A stretch of DNA of 34,265 nucleotides from UBA11524 sp964383815 (GTDB lineage Bacteria; Bacillota; Clostridia; Christensenellales; Aristaeellaceae): assembly GCA_964383815.1 (NCBI GenBank), contig CAYLIC010000024.1, forward strand, positions 1-34,265. Direction: 5' to 3'. A model generated the notes under the pieces. The model saw only the letters and a list, made by a program, of their open reading frames with translations, was not told the DNA's origin and ran no database searches. Shown one piece after another: positions 23,170-30,984 of the stretch; positions within the stretch are counted from its first letter, which is position 1, and the number at the start of each line of letters is the position of its first letter. A program made the translations under genes and the position numbers.

Positions 23170-24705
23170 ATGTCCATCATCAACAAGCTGGTGGCGCTTC
23201 TGCCCCAGTTGGCGGATTTCCTGGTATATGCTGCCATTGCTGTGGCTACGCTGATTGGCGTCATCAAGTGCCTGCTGCCCCTGTGGAACACCACCCATGC
23301 CCTGCGCCGGGCTATTCGCCGCCTGCAGCAGGATGCAGGCAACACCACCGAAAAGCCCGTGTGGCAGGAAAGCCGCTTTATGGGCCGCAGGCTGCGTGGC
23401 TGCTGGCTGCGCTTTTTGCAGAATGCCGAGCAGCTCGACCGCCGCGGCCTGCCCTGCAGCGTGGAGGACTATATCAACGATGATACCGTGGCCCACGGGC
23501 CCGGCAATGCCAACCTGGCGGAAATGATTCCCAGCATGCTGACCTCCTTGGGCATTCTGGGCACCTTTATGGGCATGGTGCGGGGCCTGGGCGGCCTGGA
23601 CTTCACCACGGCGGATGCCATCATTGGCGGCATTCCCACGCTGCTCAGCGGCATGCAGTTTGCCTTTGGTACCTCCGTGGCAGGCGTCAGCTGCTCCATT
23701 GTGTTCAGCATGCTCAACCGCATTGCCCAGGGCTCCAGCTACCGGGCGATTGATGATTTTGTGGATTCCTTCACACAGCTTGCCATGCAGCGTCCCCTGG
23801 ACAACGATGTGCAGCTCATCTGCCAGAACCAGGATACCAACCACATGCTCTCCACCCTGACGGACACCCTGCCCGTGCAGCTGACCCGTTCCATCGAAAC
23901 CAGCGTAGGCCGGGTGATGACCCCCGTGGCCCAGAGCATGGATAGCTTCCTCATTGGTGCCACCAGGGCCCAGGTGGACGGCGTTGCCCGCATTGTGAAC
24001 AGCTTCGTCACCCAGATGAACGCCAGCCTGGACGATCAGTTTCTCCAGCTTGGCCGCACGCTGACGGAGATAAACCAAAGCCAGCAGCTGTCCGCCGGGC
24101 GCATGGAGCAGACCATGCAGTCCACCCAGGTCATTTTGCAGGATGTGAACCAGCTTCACACCGTGTCCACCGATGTCATGACCCAGTTTGAGCACTATGT
24201 ACAGGAGCTGAGCGCCGCCCGGCACCGGGACGGTCAGTTCGAGCAGGCCTCCGCCGAGCTGCTTGACAAAATGCACCAGGCCAGCGACCAGCAAACAGCC
24301 GCCCTGCTGAAGCTGAAGGGCTACCATGATGAACTGACCGCCGCCATCGACAGCTTCCGCATGGCCAACAGCCAGGCTGTGTCCGCCATGCAGAAGGATG
24401 CTGCCTTGACCGGCGACCGGCTGTCCGCTGTCAACAAAACCATGCAGGAGGCCAGCGCCAGTCTGTCCAAAACCTATCAGGACGCAGCAGATGAGATGGT
24501 GGCAGGCGTAACCAACATGCTCGCCCTGTTTGACGACAGCACCACCGGCCTTCTCTCCACCCTGAACGAGAAGCTGGAGGCCCTGAATGCCACCGGCAGC
24601 AGTGGTGCCTCCGCCGCCCAGCTCAGCGACATTCAGCGGATGCTCTCCGCCATGCAGGAAAGCCTAAAGCAGGCTGTCGACACCCTTTGCAAGAAGGAGG
24701 GCTGA
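23170..24705 (+). CDS. MotA/TolQ/ExbB-type proton-channel protein with long cytoplasmic tail (ZorA-like)
   Basis: This is a 511-aa protein with three TM segments: about 14-38, 119-141 and 158-183. The second and third carry the family motif: PSMLTSLGILGTFMGMVRGL and then LLSGMQFAFGTSVAGVSCSIVFS. This is the ZorA/MotA stator signature. Residues about 200-511 form a predicted long helical, coiled-coil tail rich in Gln, Ser, Thr and Ala, as in ZorA of the Zorya anti-phage system, where a cytoplasmic tail carries the signal. GGAGG 8 nt upstream fixes ATG 23170. Paired with the OmpA-family gene after it, 4 nt apart; together they should form a proton- or sodium-driven five-to-two rotary stator. 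No flagellar genes are nearby. Confidence 0.82.
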   Translation: MSIINKLVALLPQLADFLVYAAIAVATLIGVIKCLLPLWNTTHALRRAIRRLQQDAGNTTEKPVWQESRFMGRRLRGCWLRFLQNAEQLDRRGLPCSVEDYINDDTVAHGPGNANLAEMIPSMLTSLGILGTFMGMVRGLGGLDFTTADAIIGGIPTLLSGMQFAFGTSVAGVSCSIVFSMLNRIAQGSSYRAIDDFVDSFTQLAMQRPLDNDVQLICQNQDTNHMLSTLTDTLPVQLTRSIETSVGRVMTPVAQSMDSFLIGATRAQVDGVARIVNSFVTQMNASLDDQFLQLGRTLTEINQSQQLSAGRMEQTMQSTQVILQDVNQLHTVSTDVMTQFEHYVQELSAARHRDGQFEQASAELLDKMHQASDQQTAALLKLKGYHDELTAAIDSFRMANSQAVSAMQKDAALTGDRLSAVNKTMQEASASLSKTYQDAADEMVAGVTNMLALFDDSTTGLLSTLNEKLEALNATGSSGASAAQLSDIQRMLSAMQESLKQAVDTLCKKEG

Positions 24706-24709
24706 TCCC

Positions 24710-25762
24710 ATGGCCAGGCAGAAAATGCACAACCAGCGCGCCGGGCGCGGCAGCACCAGCACCGGTGCCAGCTGGATCAGCTATTCCGACCTGATGTGCG
24801 CCCTGCTGCTTATGTTCGTGCTGATTCTTTCCGTGGTCATGTATTCCTTCATGACCCAGCTGGACGAAAAGGCCACCGAGCTGGACGAGCAGAAGGCGCT
24901 GGTCATCGCAAAGGAGGCAGAAGCGGATCGCATCATCATCCAGCTGAACGACCAGCAGGCCGTGCTGGATGCCAAGAATGCCGAGCTGATTCTCGCCCAG
25001 GAGCAGCTGGAAACCTCCCAGGAGGAGCTGACCCAGGCGCAGATTGTGCTGGCATCCCAGCAAACGGAGCTGGACACCGCAAAGACCAGCCTGGCGGACA
25101 AGGAAAGCCAGCTGATTATCCTCCAGGGCGAGCTGGCAACCCAGCAGGTGGCCCTGAACAACGCTACCCTGGAATTGAACACGCAAAAGCAGGCGCTTGC
25201 CACCCAGGCCGCCAAGCTGGATGCCATTGTGGGTGTGCGCACGCAAATCGTTTCCACCCTGTCCCAAACCCTGTCCCAGTCCGGCCTGAAGGCCACCGTG
25301 GACACCGCCACCGGCGACATTGTGCTGGAGAGCGCCGTGTTTTTCGATTTCAATTCCTCCAAGCTCTCCGCCGAGGGCCAGGCCATTCTGGATCGCTTCC
25401 TGCCTGCGTACATGAGCGTGCTGCTCTCCGACGAATACCGGGATTACCTGGGTGAGATCATCATCGAGGGTCACACGGACAGCGTGGGCGAATACATGAC
25501 CAACCTGGAGCTGAGCCAGAGCCGGGCGCAGACCGTGGTGAAGTATTGCCTTACCACCACCTCCCTCACCCAGGCACAGCGGGAGCTGCTCCGCACGCTG
25601 ATCGTTCCCAAGGGCAAGAGCTATACCGACCCGGTGTATAATGCCGATGGCAGCATTAACGATGAAAAGTCCCGCCGGGTGGAGTTCAAGTTCAGCCTGC
25701 GGGATTCGGAGATGATAACCGAAATGAACCGCATTCTGCAAAGCATGGAGGAGGATCAATGA
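24710..25762 (+). CDS. MotB/ZorB-like OmpA-family stator protein
   Basis: This 350-aa protein has one TM helix (about 24-47) starting SWISYSDLM, where D27 is the likely ion-carrying aspartate equivalent to MotB D32. A long heptad coiled coil follows (about 50-172, rich in Q-L-x-x-x-x-x-L repeats). Then comes an OmpA-like peptidoglycan-binding domain (about 200-335) with FFDFNSSKL, IIIEGHTDSVG and NLELSQSRAQTVVKY. The coiled coil would span the distance from the membrane to the wall. The gene lies between the MotA-like gene (4 nt) and the next gene (ATGA overlap). Function outside motility is likely; Zorya-like defence or envelope tasks are both possible. Confidence 0.85.
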   Translation: MARQKMHNQRAGRGSTSTGASWISYSDLMCALLLMFVLILSVVMYSFMTQLDEKATELDEQKALVIAKEAEADRIIIQLNDQQAVLDAKNAELILAQEQLETSQEELTQAQIVLASQQTELDTAKTSLADKESQLIILQGELATQQVALNNATLELNTQKQALATQAAKLDAIVGVRTQIVSTLSQTLSQSGLKATVDTATGDIVLESAVFFDFNSSKLSAEGQAILDRFLPAYMSVLLSDEYRDYLGEIIIEGHTDSVGEYMTNLELSQSRAQTVVKYCLTTTSLTQAQRELLRTLIVPKGKSYTDPVYNADGSINDEKSRRVEFKFSLRDSEMITEMNRILQSMEEDQ

Positions 25763-26241
25763 AGGTTGTTGCGATACTGTCCGTTCTGGTGCTCATCGCC
25801 GCCCTGGTGGGCGTAGGCTACCTGTACCTGACGGCGAATGTAACCGTGGAGGTCATTGGCGTTGTGGCCGTGGAGGCCTCCACCCAGCCGGAATACTTCG
25901 CTCAGCTGAAGCAGCAGGCAGAAAGCCAGCAGGTCATTGGCACAGCGTTCACCCAGCAGCCTCTTGGTGATGCATCGGCCTACCAGTTCCTCACCTACAC
26001 CGTGCGGCTGAAGAACAGCTGCTTTGTTACCGCCGACATGGTGGAGGTGCAGGTAACCCCCATGCAGGGTGATGTGCTCCAGGTGGCAGACAGCTCCGCC
26101 CGCGCCCTGTCCGCCCGCACCACCGGCGACCTGACAGCCACCATCCTCACCGACATCGGCATGCACGCCGTGCGGGAGCTGAACATCACCTATTACATGT
26201 GGGGCATTCCCTTCTCCCTCCGCACAACCTACGGACACTAA
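25759..26241 (+). CDS. Membrane-anchored extracytoplasmic protein of the stator operon, unknown function
   Basis: This is a 160-aa protein with an N-terminal signal anchor (about 3-28) and an extracytoplasmic domain of about 130 residues, predicted mainly beta from alternating hydrophobic residues (YQFLTYTVRLKNS, MVEVQVTP, LNITYYMWGIPFSLRT). I do not recognise a family. Its ATG overlaps the stop of the OmpA gene, and it is the last gene before the terminator, so it is probably a dedicated partner of the stator. None of the known Zorya effectors (ZorC, D, E, F or G) resembles it in size or topology. Confidence 0.7.
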   Translation: MKVVAILSVLVLIAALVGVGYLYLTANVTVEVIGVVAVEASTQPEYFAQLKQQAESQQVIGTAFTQQPLGDASAYQFLTYTVRLKNSCFVTADMVEVQVTPMQGDVLQVADSSARALSARTTGDLTATILTDIGMHAVRELNITYYMWGIPFSLRTTYGH

Positions 26242-26279
26242 AAAACAGGCTTGCTGCTTTTTGCGGCAAGCCTGTTTTT
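26240..26279. terminator. Bidirectional terminator of stator operon and SH3b gene
   Basis: ACAGGCTTGC (26245-26254) pairs with GCAAGCCTGT (26266-26275), flanked by an A-run (26240-26245) and a T-run (26275-26279). It serves both converging transcripts. Confidence 0.9.
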
Positions 26280-26288
26280 CATGGGTGC

Positions 26289-27431
26289 TTATTCCAGAAA
26301 GTAGTCCACTGCATACCCGGTATATCCCTGGTAGCTCACCTTCACCCAACCATTGCTGGCGGGCGCCAGCACCGTTACCACCGCGCCGTCCGGGATCCTG
26401 GTCAGCACGGCGCCACCGGTGGAAGGCTGGCTCCGCAGGTTGACGAAGGTGCCTTGCGGGTGCTTCACCGTCATGGTGGCGGAGCCTGTCAGGCTTTCCA
26501 CTGTCAGGTATCTGGTCATCATGTAGCCAGTTTCGCCACTCCTGGCCTGCACCTGGCACCACTCCGCGCCGTAGGACAGCAGGGTCAGGCGGGTGCCATT
26601 GCGGTACTGGCCCAGCACCCGGCTGGTGGTGTTGGCAAACTGTCGGAGGTTCAGCACCTGGGTGGACTTGGGGTTTGACACCACAGCCGTTCCCACGCCC
26701 GCCACCGGAGGTACAGCGGAGCCGGTGTCGTACGGCTTGCGGATGCCTTCCTCCAGGAAGTCCGTCTTCATAAAGCCGACCTTCCCATCGATGGATACCT
26801 TCCACCAGCCGTTACCCCGCTGGAGGATCATCACATACTTGCCGCCCTTGTACTGGCCCAGTGCATCGTAGTCCATGCCCGGGCCAAAGCGCAGGTTCAG
26901 GCCGGTGTTGTTCGGGGTGACAATGGTGCCAACGGCCTCGCTGGCAGCCCAGGTCTGGGTGGTGATGTACTCCTCCCGGAAGTATCCGTCCACGCCGTCC
27001 ACCCGCACATGGTACCATCCGCCGGTCTGGCTCAGCAGCACGCAGGGAACGCCGTTGTAGTAGTAGTCCACCACCGTGGCGCCATAGCTGGGCGCGGCCC
27101 GCAGGTTCAGGTAGGCAGAGGCCTTCTGGTTGCTCACAATGCCCACCGTGCGGTAGCTTGCATCCTCCACCAGCACAAAGTTTTTGCTAACGTAGCCGGT
27201 CTTTCCGTCCGGCCCGGTAACGTAATACCAGTTGCCGCTGCTGCCGGAAATGGTCAGCCAGTCGCCATTGTTGTACTGGCCCAGCCAGGTGGAGGTCTGT
27301 GTCGGCTGGCGGCGCAGGTTCAGGGTGTCTGTGTTGTACACAGTGCCAAACTGCAGTTCCGCCGCCATGGCGGGCAGTACCAGCACCAGGGCGCAAAGCA
27401 CAACCAGTGCCGCAAGAAACAGCTTCTTCAT
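26289..27431 (-). CDS. Secreted protein with five SH3b domains
   Basis: This is a 380-aa exported protein. The upstream in-frame ATG at 27470 would add 13 residues, but AAGGAG 7 nt before ATG 27431 and the signal peptide (1-24, ending AMAA/E) choose the latter. Five bacterial SH3 domains follow at about 29-88, 95-157, 167-227, 247-310 and 318-379; each has a LNLR or VNLR strand near the start, a G-x-W or G-W-x-x-V core and a final G-Y/F strand. SH3b arrays bind cell-wall peptides. No catalytic domain is present, so this is a wall-binding or sensing protein rather than a lysin. The gene ends 10 nt from the shared terminator. Confidence 0.88.
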   Translation of the reverse strand: MKKLFLAALVVLCALVLVLPAMAAELQFGTVYNTDTLNLRRQPTQTSTWLGQYNNGDWLTISGSSGNWYYVTGPDGKTGYVSKNFVLVEDASYRTVGIVSNQKASAYLNLRAAPSYGATVVDYYYNGVPCVLLSQTGGWYHVRVDGVDGYFREEYITTQTWAASEAVGTIVTPNNTGLNLRFGPGMDYDALGQYKGGKYVMILQRGNGWWKVSIDGKVGFMKTDFLEEGIRKPYDTGSAVPPVAGVGTAVVSNPKSTQVLNLRQFANTTSRVLGQYRNGTRLTLLSYGAEWCQVQARSGETGYMMTRYLTVESLTGSATMTVKHPQGTFVNLRSQPSTGGAVLTRIPDGAVVTVLAPASNGWVKVSYQGYTGYAVDYFLE

Positions 27432-27482
27432 TGCATATCTCCTTGCTTTCCGGGGAAATAGGGTTTTCATTCATACAAACGA

Positions 27483-27508
27483 CGGCGGGAACCCATTTGT
27501 TCCCGCCG
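27483..27508 (-). terminator. Probable terminator after the MFS gene
   Basis: CGGCGGGAAC (27483-27492) and GTTCCCGCCG (27499-27508) form a perfect 10-bp stem with a six-base loop, 17 nt after the MFS stop. On the minus strand it is followed by the T-rich TCGTTTG, a weak T-run, so read-through into the SH3b gene is possible. Confidence 0.65.
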
Positions 27509-27524
27509 AAGTGCTACAATCCTG

Positions 27525-28820
27525 TTAAGTTTCTATATCTTTTTCCAGCATTCTGATTTTCCTGTCCCGCATAAAGACCAGGCAGGTTATCGCGCCTTGC
27601 ACCCACAGCACCATCATCAGTGCCGCCGCACCGCTGCCCTTGCCCGCGCCGAACAGGGTCGTCAGCAGGCTGCCGGCGGATTGGCCCGCCATCAGCGGCT
27701 CAAACAGGCTGTCGATCAGCGCACCGCCCAGCAGGTAGCCCACGGGGATGGTGAAAAACTGCAGCGTGTTTCTTGTGGCCCACACCCGTCCCTGCATTTC
27801 CACAGGAATGCTTGAACGCATCACCACGGACATGTTGGCGCTCATCAGCGGAATCGGAACCCATCCCAGGAAGGAGCCAACGCACCACACCGGCAGGGAT
27901 TTGCCCACGGCCAGAACCAGGTTTTCCGTACACATGGACATCAACAGCGTCCAGTAAATGACCTTCACATGGCTCTTGGGCTTGGGCCACAGGGTCGCCA
28001 CCAGGCTGCCCAGCAGCATGCTGGTGCCGGTCACCGTGTTGATAACCCCCAGCATACTCTCGCCATTTTCCCGGGGCAGGAAGAACGCAGGCAGTGCCGC
28101 ATTGTGCATGGAGGCCGTCAGGTTGATGGCTGCCAGAAAGAAAATCAAATGCAGAATGCCCTGGTTGTTCCGCAGCCAGTTCAGGCCGGCCTTGGCCTCT
28201 GCCAGCAGGTTTTTGGGTGCATCTGCCCTCTCCGGCGGCTGTGGAATTTTCATCCCCATCAGGGAGAAAAACGCCACCACAAAGGTCGCCAGGTCAAACA
28301 GGATCACCGCATCCAGGCCCGCCAGGGTCAGCACAGCTGTTGCCAGCGCAGGCGTCAGCAGGTTGTTGGCGGAGTTCAGGAAGGATTGCACGCCACTGGC
28401 CCGCTGGTAGTGCTCCTTGGGCGTCAGCAGGGTGACCGTCACATCCGAGGCCGGGGACTGCACGGTGTTCATCAGGCCGTTGATGGCGTTGACCACATAC
28501 AGGTGCCACACCTGAAGGGCATTGAGCTTCAGCAGCACCAGCACCGCAATGGTGCTCAGAGCCGCCAGGCTGTCGCACACCAGCAGGGTACGCTTTTTGT
28601 TCCACCGGTCAGTCAGTGCGCCAGCCAGGATGCTCATCAGCACATAGGGCGCATAGGAACACACGGTCAAAAGCGCCGTTCCCAGCGCCGAACCCTTCTG
28701 CTGGTAGGACCAGACAATCAGCGCATAGCTGGTCATGCCGCTGCCCAGGGTGGAAAAGCCCTGGGTAATCGCCAGAATCAGAAAGCTGCGCATATCATGC
28801 AGTGTTTTGAACTTTTTCAT
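27525..28820 (-). CDS. MFS efflux transporter (DHA3-like)
   Basis: This 431-aa protein has about twelve hydrophobic segments. After TM2 it has AGALTDRWNKKRTLL, the MFS loop 2-3 motif (G-x-x-x-D-R-x-x-K-R), and TM4-5 has NAINGLMNTVQSPASDVTV, typical of DHA3-family exporters of macrolide-type and other drugs. The second half repeats the fold, with SSIPVEMQGRVWATRN. The start is taken at ATG 28820 because GGAG lies 10 nt upstream; a TTG at 28841 would place the start upstream of that site. A strong promoter and a 12-codon leader ORF precede it, with 95 nt between leader stop and ATG, an arrangement often seen for inducible antibiotic efflux genes. Confidence 0.85.
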   Translation of the reverse strand: MKKFKTLHDMRSFLILAITQGFSTLGSGMTSYALIVWSYQQKGSALGTALLTVCSYAPYVLMSILAGALTDRWNKKRTLLVCDSLAALSTIAVLVLLKLNALQVWHLYVVNAINGLMNTVQSPASDVTVTLLTPKEHYQRASGVQSFLNSANNLLTPALATAVLTLAGLDAVILFDLATFVVAFFSLMGMKIPQPPERADAPKNLLAEAKAGLNWLRNNQGILHLIFFLAAINLTASMHNAALPAFFLPRENGESMLGVINTVTGTSMLLGSLVATLWPKPKSHVKVIYWTLLMSMCTENLVLAVGKSLPVWCVGSFLGWVPIPLMSANMSVVMRSSIPVEMQGRVWATRNTLQFFTIPVGYLLGGALIDSLFEPLMAGQSAGSLLTTLFGAGKGSGAAALMMVLWVQGAITCLVFMRDRKIRMLEKDIET

Positions 28821-28915
28821 ATTGACTTTGCTCCATTCCAATTATATGATGATTATTGGAACGCAAAGCCAGGGGACGATGTTGTTTTGTTATGCTCCAG
28901 GCAGGTTCGTCCTCG

Positions 28916-28954
28916 TCAGGCCTTGCGTGGAGCTTCATCAATGGCAAGCAGCAT
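28916..28954 (-). CDS. 12-aa putative leader peptide of the MFS exporter
   Basis: The ORF encodes MLLAIDEAPRKA. GGGAGGAA lies 8 nt upstream of ATG 28954, a strong ribosome site, and a sigma-A promoter begins the transcript only about 17 nt before it. The leader codons Ala-Pro (GCTCCA, 28933-28928) are complementary to TGGAGC at 28899-28894 and again to TGGAGC at 28835-28830, which is the exporter's own ribosome site. ACGCAAGGCC (28928-28919) pairs with GGCTTTGCGT (28870-28861). Ribosome position on the leader could therefore change which pairing forms. This is inference; no stalling motif is recognised. Confidence 0.55.
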   Translation of the reverse strand: MLLAIDEAPRKA

Positions 28955-28977
28955 GGTTTATTCCTCCCTCCTTGGAA

Positions 28978-29006
28978 ATTATATATGAAAAATGTAAATT
29001 GTGCAA
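28978..29006 (-). promoter_or_regulatory. Sigma-A promoter of the leader peptide and MFS gene
   Basis: Minus-strand TTGCAC (29006-29001), a 17-bp spacer and TATAAT (28983-28978). Transcription should begin near 28971, at or just before the leader's ribosome site. Confidence 0.78.
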
Positions 29007-29085
29007 GGTCTTTGCAAGAATATTCCCAGCTGCATCGTCTTATGATTGGTTGAACCAAATTGAAGCTATTTAGGGAGGTCAAACC

Positions 29086-30492
29086 ATGAAACGCACTTGT
29101 TTCCTGCTGCTGTGCCTGCTGACCCTTATGCTGGCACTGCCCGCCATGGCTGATCCTGTGCTGACCAGCGCCACCGGCTATACCGCCTACCTGGGCGAAA
29201 ACAACTATCTTTATTTGAAGGATCCGCAAAACGTGACCAAGGTGCTGCAAACCCCCATCAGCAACCTGAACGCCATTACCGATACGGCGCTGTACTGCAC
29301 CACGGCAGACAGCCGCCTGTTTGAGGTGCAGCTGGATGGCTCCTCCTCCAGGGTTGCCGCCCAGGAGACCGTGGATGCCCTGCAGGCCGACCCGGCTGCC
29401 AACCCGCTGCTGGCGCTGTCCTCCACCATTGTGGTCTCCGCCACCGGGCCGGACGCCATCTATTATGTGGCTGACAACGGCATGGGCGGCTATGCGCTGA
29501 TGACCATCGCTCTGCCTGTGCCGGAAGGCACCGCGCCCACCGGCACCGTGGTGCTGGCGCAGATTGCCATGCCCATCAGCATGAGCGTTACCCCGGACGC
29601 CATTACCCTGGTGGGTGAAAACGGCGTGGTGGACGTTTACGACCGGCTGACCCTTTCCCATGTGCAGGTGAACCAGCCGACCCTGGGCATTACCAACGCC
29701 TTCTGCTATGACAGCAAGCTGGTGCTGCTCTCCTGCAATAAAAACGATCAGTTCACCGTGCTGAGCGTGGAGGATTCCGTGCTGGCGGCGCCCACCCTGG
29801 TACCTGCCGCCTCCACAGCCGCGCCCACCGCAGCGCCCACTGCCAGGCCCACTGCTACCGCCAGTCCCACTGCCACCGCCAGGCCTTCCTCCACGGAGGA
29901 TGATGGACGCATTTCCAAGGGCGATGGCGGCTCCGCTGTGCGGAAGATGCAGCGCCGCCTGCTGGAGCTGGGCTACCCCGTTGGCAAGGTGGATGGCGCC
30001 TTTGGCGATGATACGCTGCTGGCTGTGAACCTGTTCCAGTGCGCCATTGACTACCGCAACCGCACCTATGCCTCCAAGTCCATGCTGAACAAGCTCTACG
30101 CCAAGAACGCCCCTGTGTACGATCCCTTTGCGCCCCTGAAGGAAGGCGACCGCGGCGCGGACGTGCGCCTGATGCAGGAAGCCCTAATCGAGCTGGGCTA
30201 TGATGTGGGCAAGAAGGGTGCTGATGGCGCCTTTGGCAAGGATACCAAGGCTGCCGTAACCCAGTTCCAGACCATTGCCAACATGTTTGGCGCAAAGCTG
30301 GAGGTCACCGGTGAGGCGGATGCAGACACCCTGAAGCTGCTCTACGATGAGGAGCACCCTATCCCCAACGCCACACCCGTCCCGCCCACGGAGGCTCCCA
30401 CCGAAGCACCCACCCAGGCGCCCACTGAAGCACCCACCCAGGCGCCCACGCCCACACCCGAACCCGACCCGGCAACCCGGACCGACCTGTAA
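29086..30492 (+). CDS. Secreted protein with beta-rich N-domain and two peptidoglycan-binding domains
   Basis: This is a 468-aa exported protein: signal peptide (1-22, AMA/D); a repetitive beta domain of about 215 residues (24-240) that may be a partial propeller; a Pro/Thr/Ala linker (about 243-270); two PG_binding_1 domains, at about 274-340 (GDGGSAVRKMQRRLLELGY, VDGAFGDDT) and 348-420 (GDRGADVRLMQEALIELGY, DGAFGKDT); and a C-terminal PTEAPTQAP-type low-complexity tail (about 425-465). The tail may act as a wall-spanning spacer. No catalytic domain is visible. GGGAGG precedes the ATG. The terminator lies 8 nt after the stop. Confidence 0.85.
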   Translation: MKRTCFLLLCLLTLMLALPAMADPVLTSATGYTAYLGENNYLYLKDPQNVTKVLQTPISNLNAITDTALYCTTADSRLFEVQLDGSSSRVAAQETVDALQADPAANPLLALSSTIVVSATGPDAIYYVADNGMGGYALMTIALPVPEGTAPTGTVVLAQIAMPISMSVTPDAITLVGENGVVDVYDRLTLSHVQVNQPTLGITNAFCYDSKLVLLSCNKNDQFTVLSVEDSVLAAPTLVPAASTAAPTAAPTARPTATASPTATARPSSTEDDGRISKGDGGSAVRKMQRRLLELGYPVGKVDGAFGDDTLLAVNLFQCAIDYRNRTYASKSMLNKLYAKNAPVYDPFAPLKEGDRGADVRLMQEALIELGYDVGKKGADGAFGKDTKAAVTQFQTIANMFGAKLEVTGEADADTLKLLYDEEHPIPNATPVPPTEAPTEAPTQAPTEAPTQAPTPTPEPDPATRTDL

Positions 30493-30499
30493 ATCCCCC

Positions 30500-30535
30500 A
30501 TGAAGGCGGCAGCGCACCGCCTTCATTTTTCTTTT
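30500..30535 (+). terminator. Intrinsic terminator after the PG-binding protein
   Basis: ATGAAGGCGG (30500-30509) pairs with CCGCCTTCAT (30517-30526) across a 7-base loop, followed by TTTTTCTTTT. Confidence 0.9.
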
Positions 30536-30562
30536 GCGTTTCGGCAAAAAACCTGCTATAAT
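30534..30562 (+). promoter_or_regulatory. Sigma-A promoter of the ArsR-family gene
   Basis: TTGCGT (30534-30539), 17-bp spacer, TATAAT (30557-30562); it overlaps the T-run of the preceding terminator. Confidence 0.78.
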
Positions 30563-30585
30563 AGATGAAAAAGGAGGCGAAGACC

Positions 30586-30933
30586 ATGGCGGAGCAGCCG
30601 TTTTTGTGCGTCCATGAGGATGTGGCAGCCCAGGTGCAGTCCGTGCTGCCGGAGGAGGAAAGCATGCAGCGCCTGGCAGACCTGTTCAAGGTCTTTGGCG
30701 ATGGCACCCGCATCCGCATTCTGTATGTGCTGTTCAGCACAGAGCTTTGCGTGGGCGATTTGGCGAAGCTCCTGGGCATGACCCAGTCCGCCGTGTCCCA
30801 CCAGCTGCGGATATTAAAGCAGGCGCGCCTCATCAAAAGCCGCCGGGATGGGAAGATTATCTTCTACGCCCTGGCGGATGACCACGTTCGTACCCTGCTG
30901 CGCCAGGGCACGGAGCACATCAGCGAGGATTGA
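30586..30933 (+). CDS. ArsR/SmtB-family metal-sensing repressor
   Basis: This 115-aa winged-helix repressor starts at ATG 30586, since AAGGAGG lies 9 nt upstream. The core is LADLFKVFGDGTRIRILYVL, ELCVGDLAKLLGMTQSAVSHQLRILKQA (recognition helix) and the wing SRRDGKIIFYAL. The last helix has D-D-H-V with a His eleven residues on and a Glu three further (D-x-H-X10-H-x-x-E), the alpha-5 zinc site of CzrA/SmtB. An N-terminal C-V-H and a Cys in ELCVGD could form an alpha-3N site for Cd/Pb/Zn. Such regulators usually adjoin a P-type ATPase or cation efflux gene; none is here, so it may act on a distant target. Confidence 0.88.
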   Translation: MAEQPFLCVHEDVAAQVQSVLPEEESMQRLADLFKVFGDGTRIRILYVLFSTELCVGDLAKLLGMTQSAVSHQLRILKQARLIKSRRDGKIIFYALADDHVRTLLRQGTEHISED

Positions 30934-30948
30934 CAAGCAATGTAAATA

Positions 30949-30984
30949 AACCTGTCGCAACATACTGCGACAGGTTGTTTTGTT
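30949..30984 (+). terminator. Intrinsic terminator after the ArsR gene
   Basis: AACCTGTCGCA (30949-30959) pairs with TGCGACAGGTT (30966-30976), followed by GTTTTGTT. The palindrome also faces the end of the minus-strand GH95 remnant. Confidence 0.8.

Noticed and set aside
23170..26241. A complete Zorya anti-phage system
   Set aside because: Only ZorA/ZorB-like proteins are present; no ZorC, ZorD, ZorE, ZorF or ZorG candidate lies on either side, and flanking genes are housekeeping. Kept as a stator operon of unknown role.
26289..27431. Tandem DNA repeats or a CRISPR-like array in the SH3b gene
   Set aside because: The periodicity is at protein level (five diverged SH3b domains); DNA units are not near-identical and no spacer pattern exists. 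No CRISPR array or tRNA was seen anywhere in the window.
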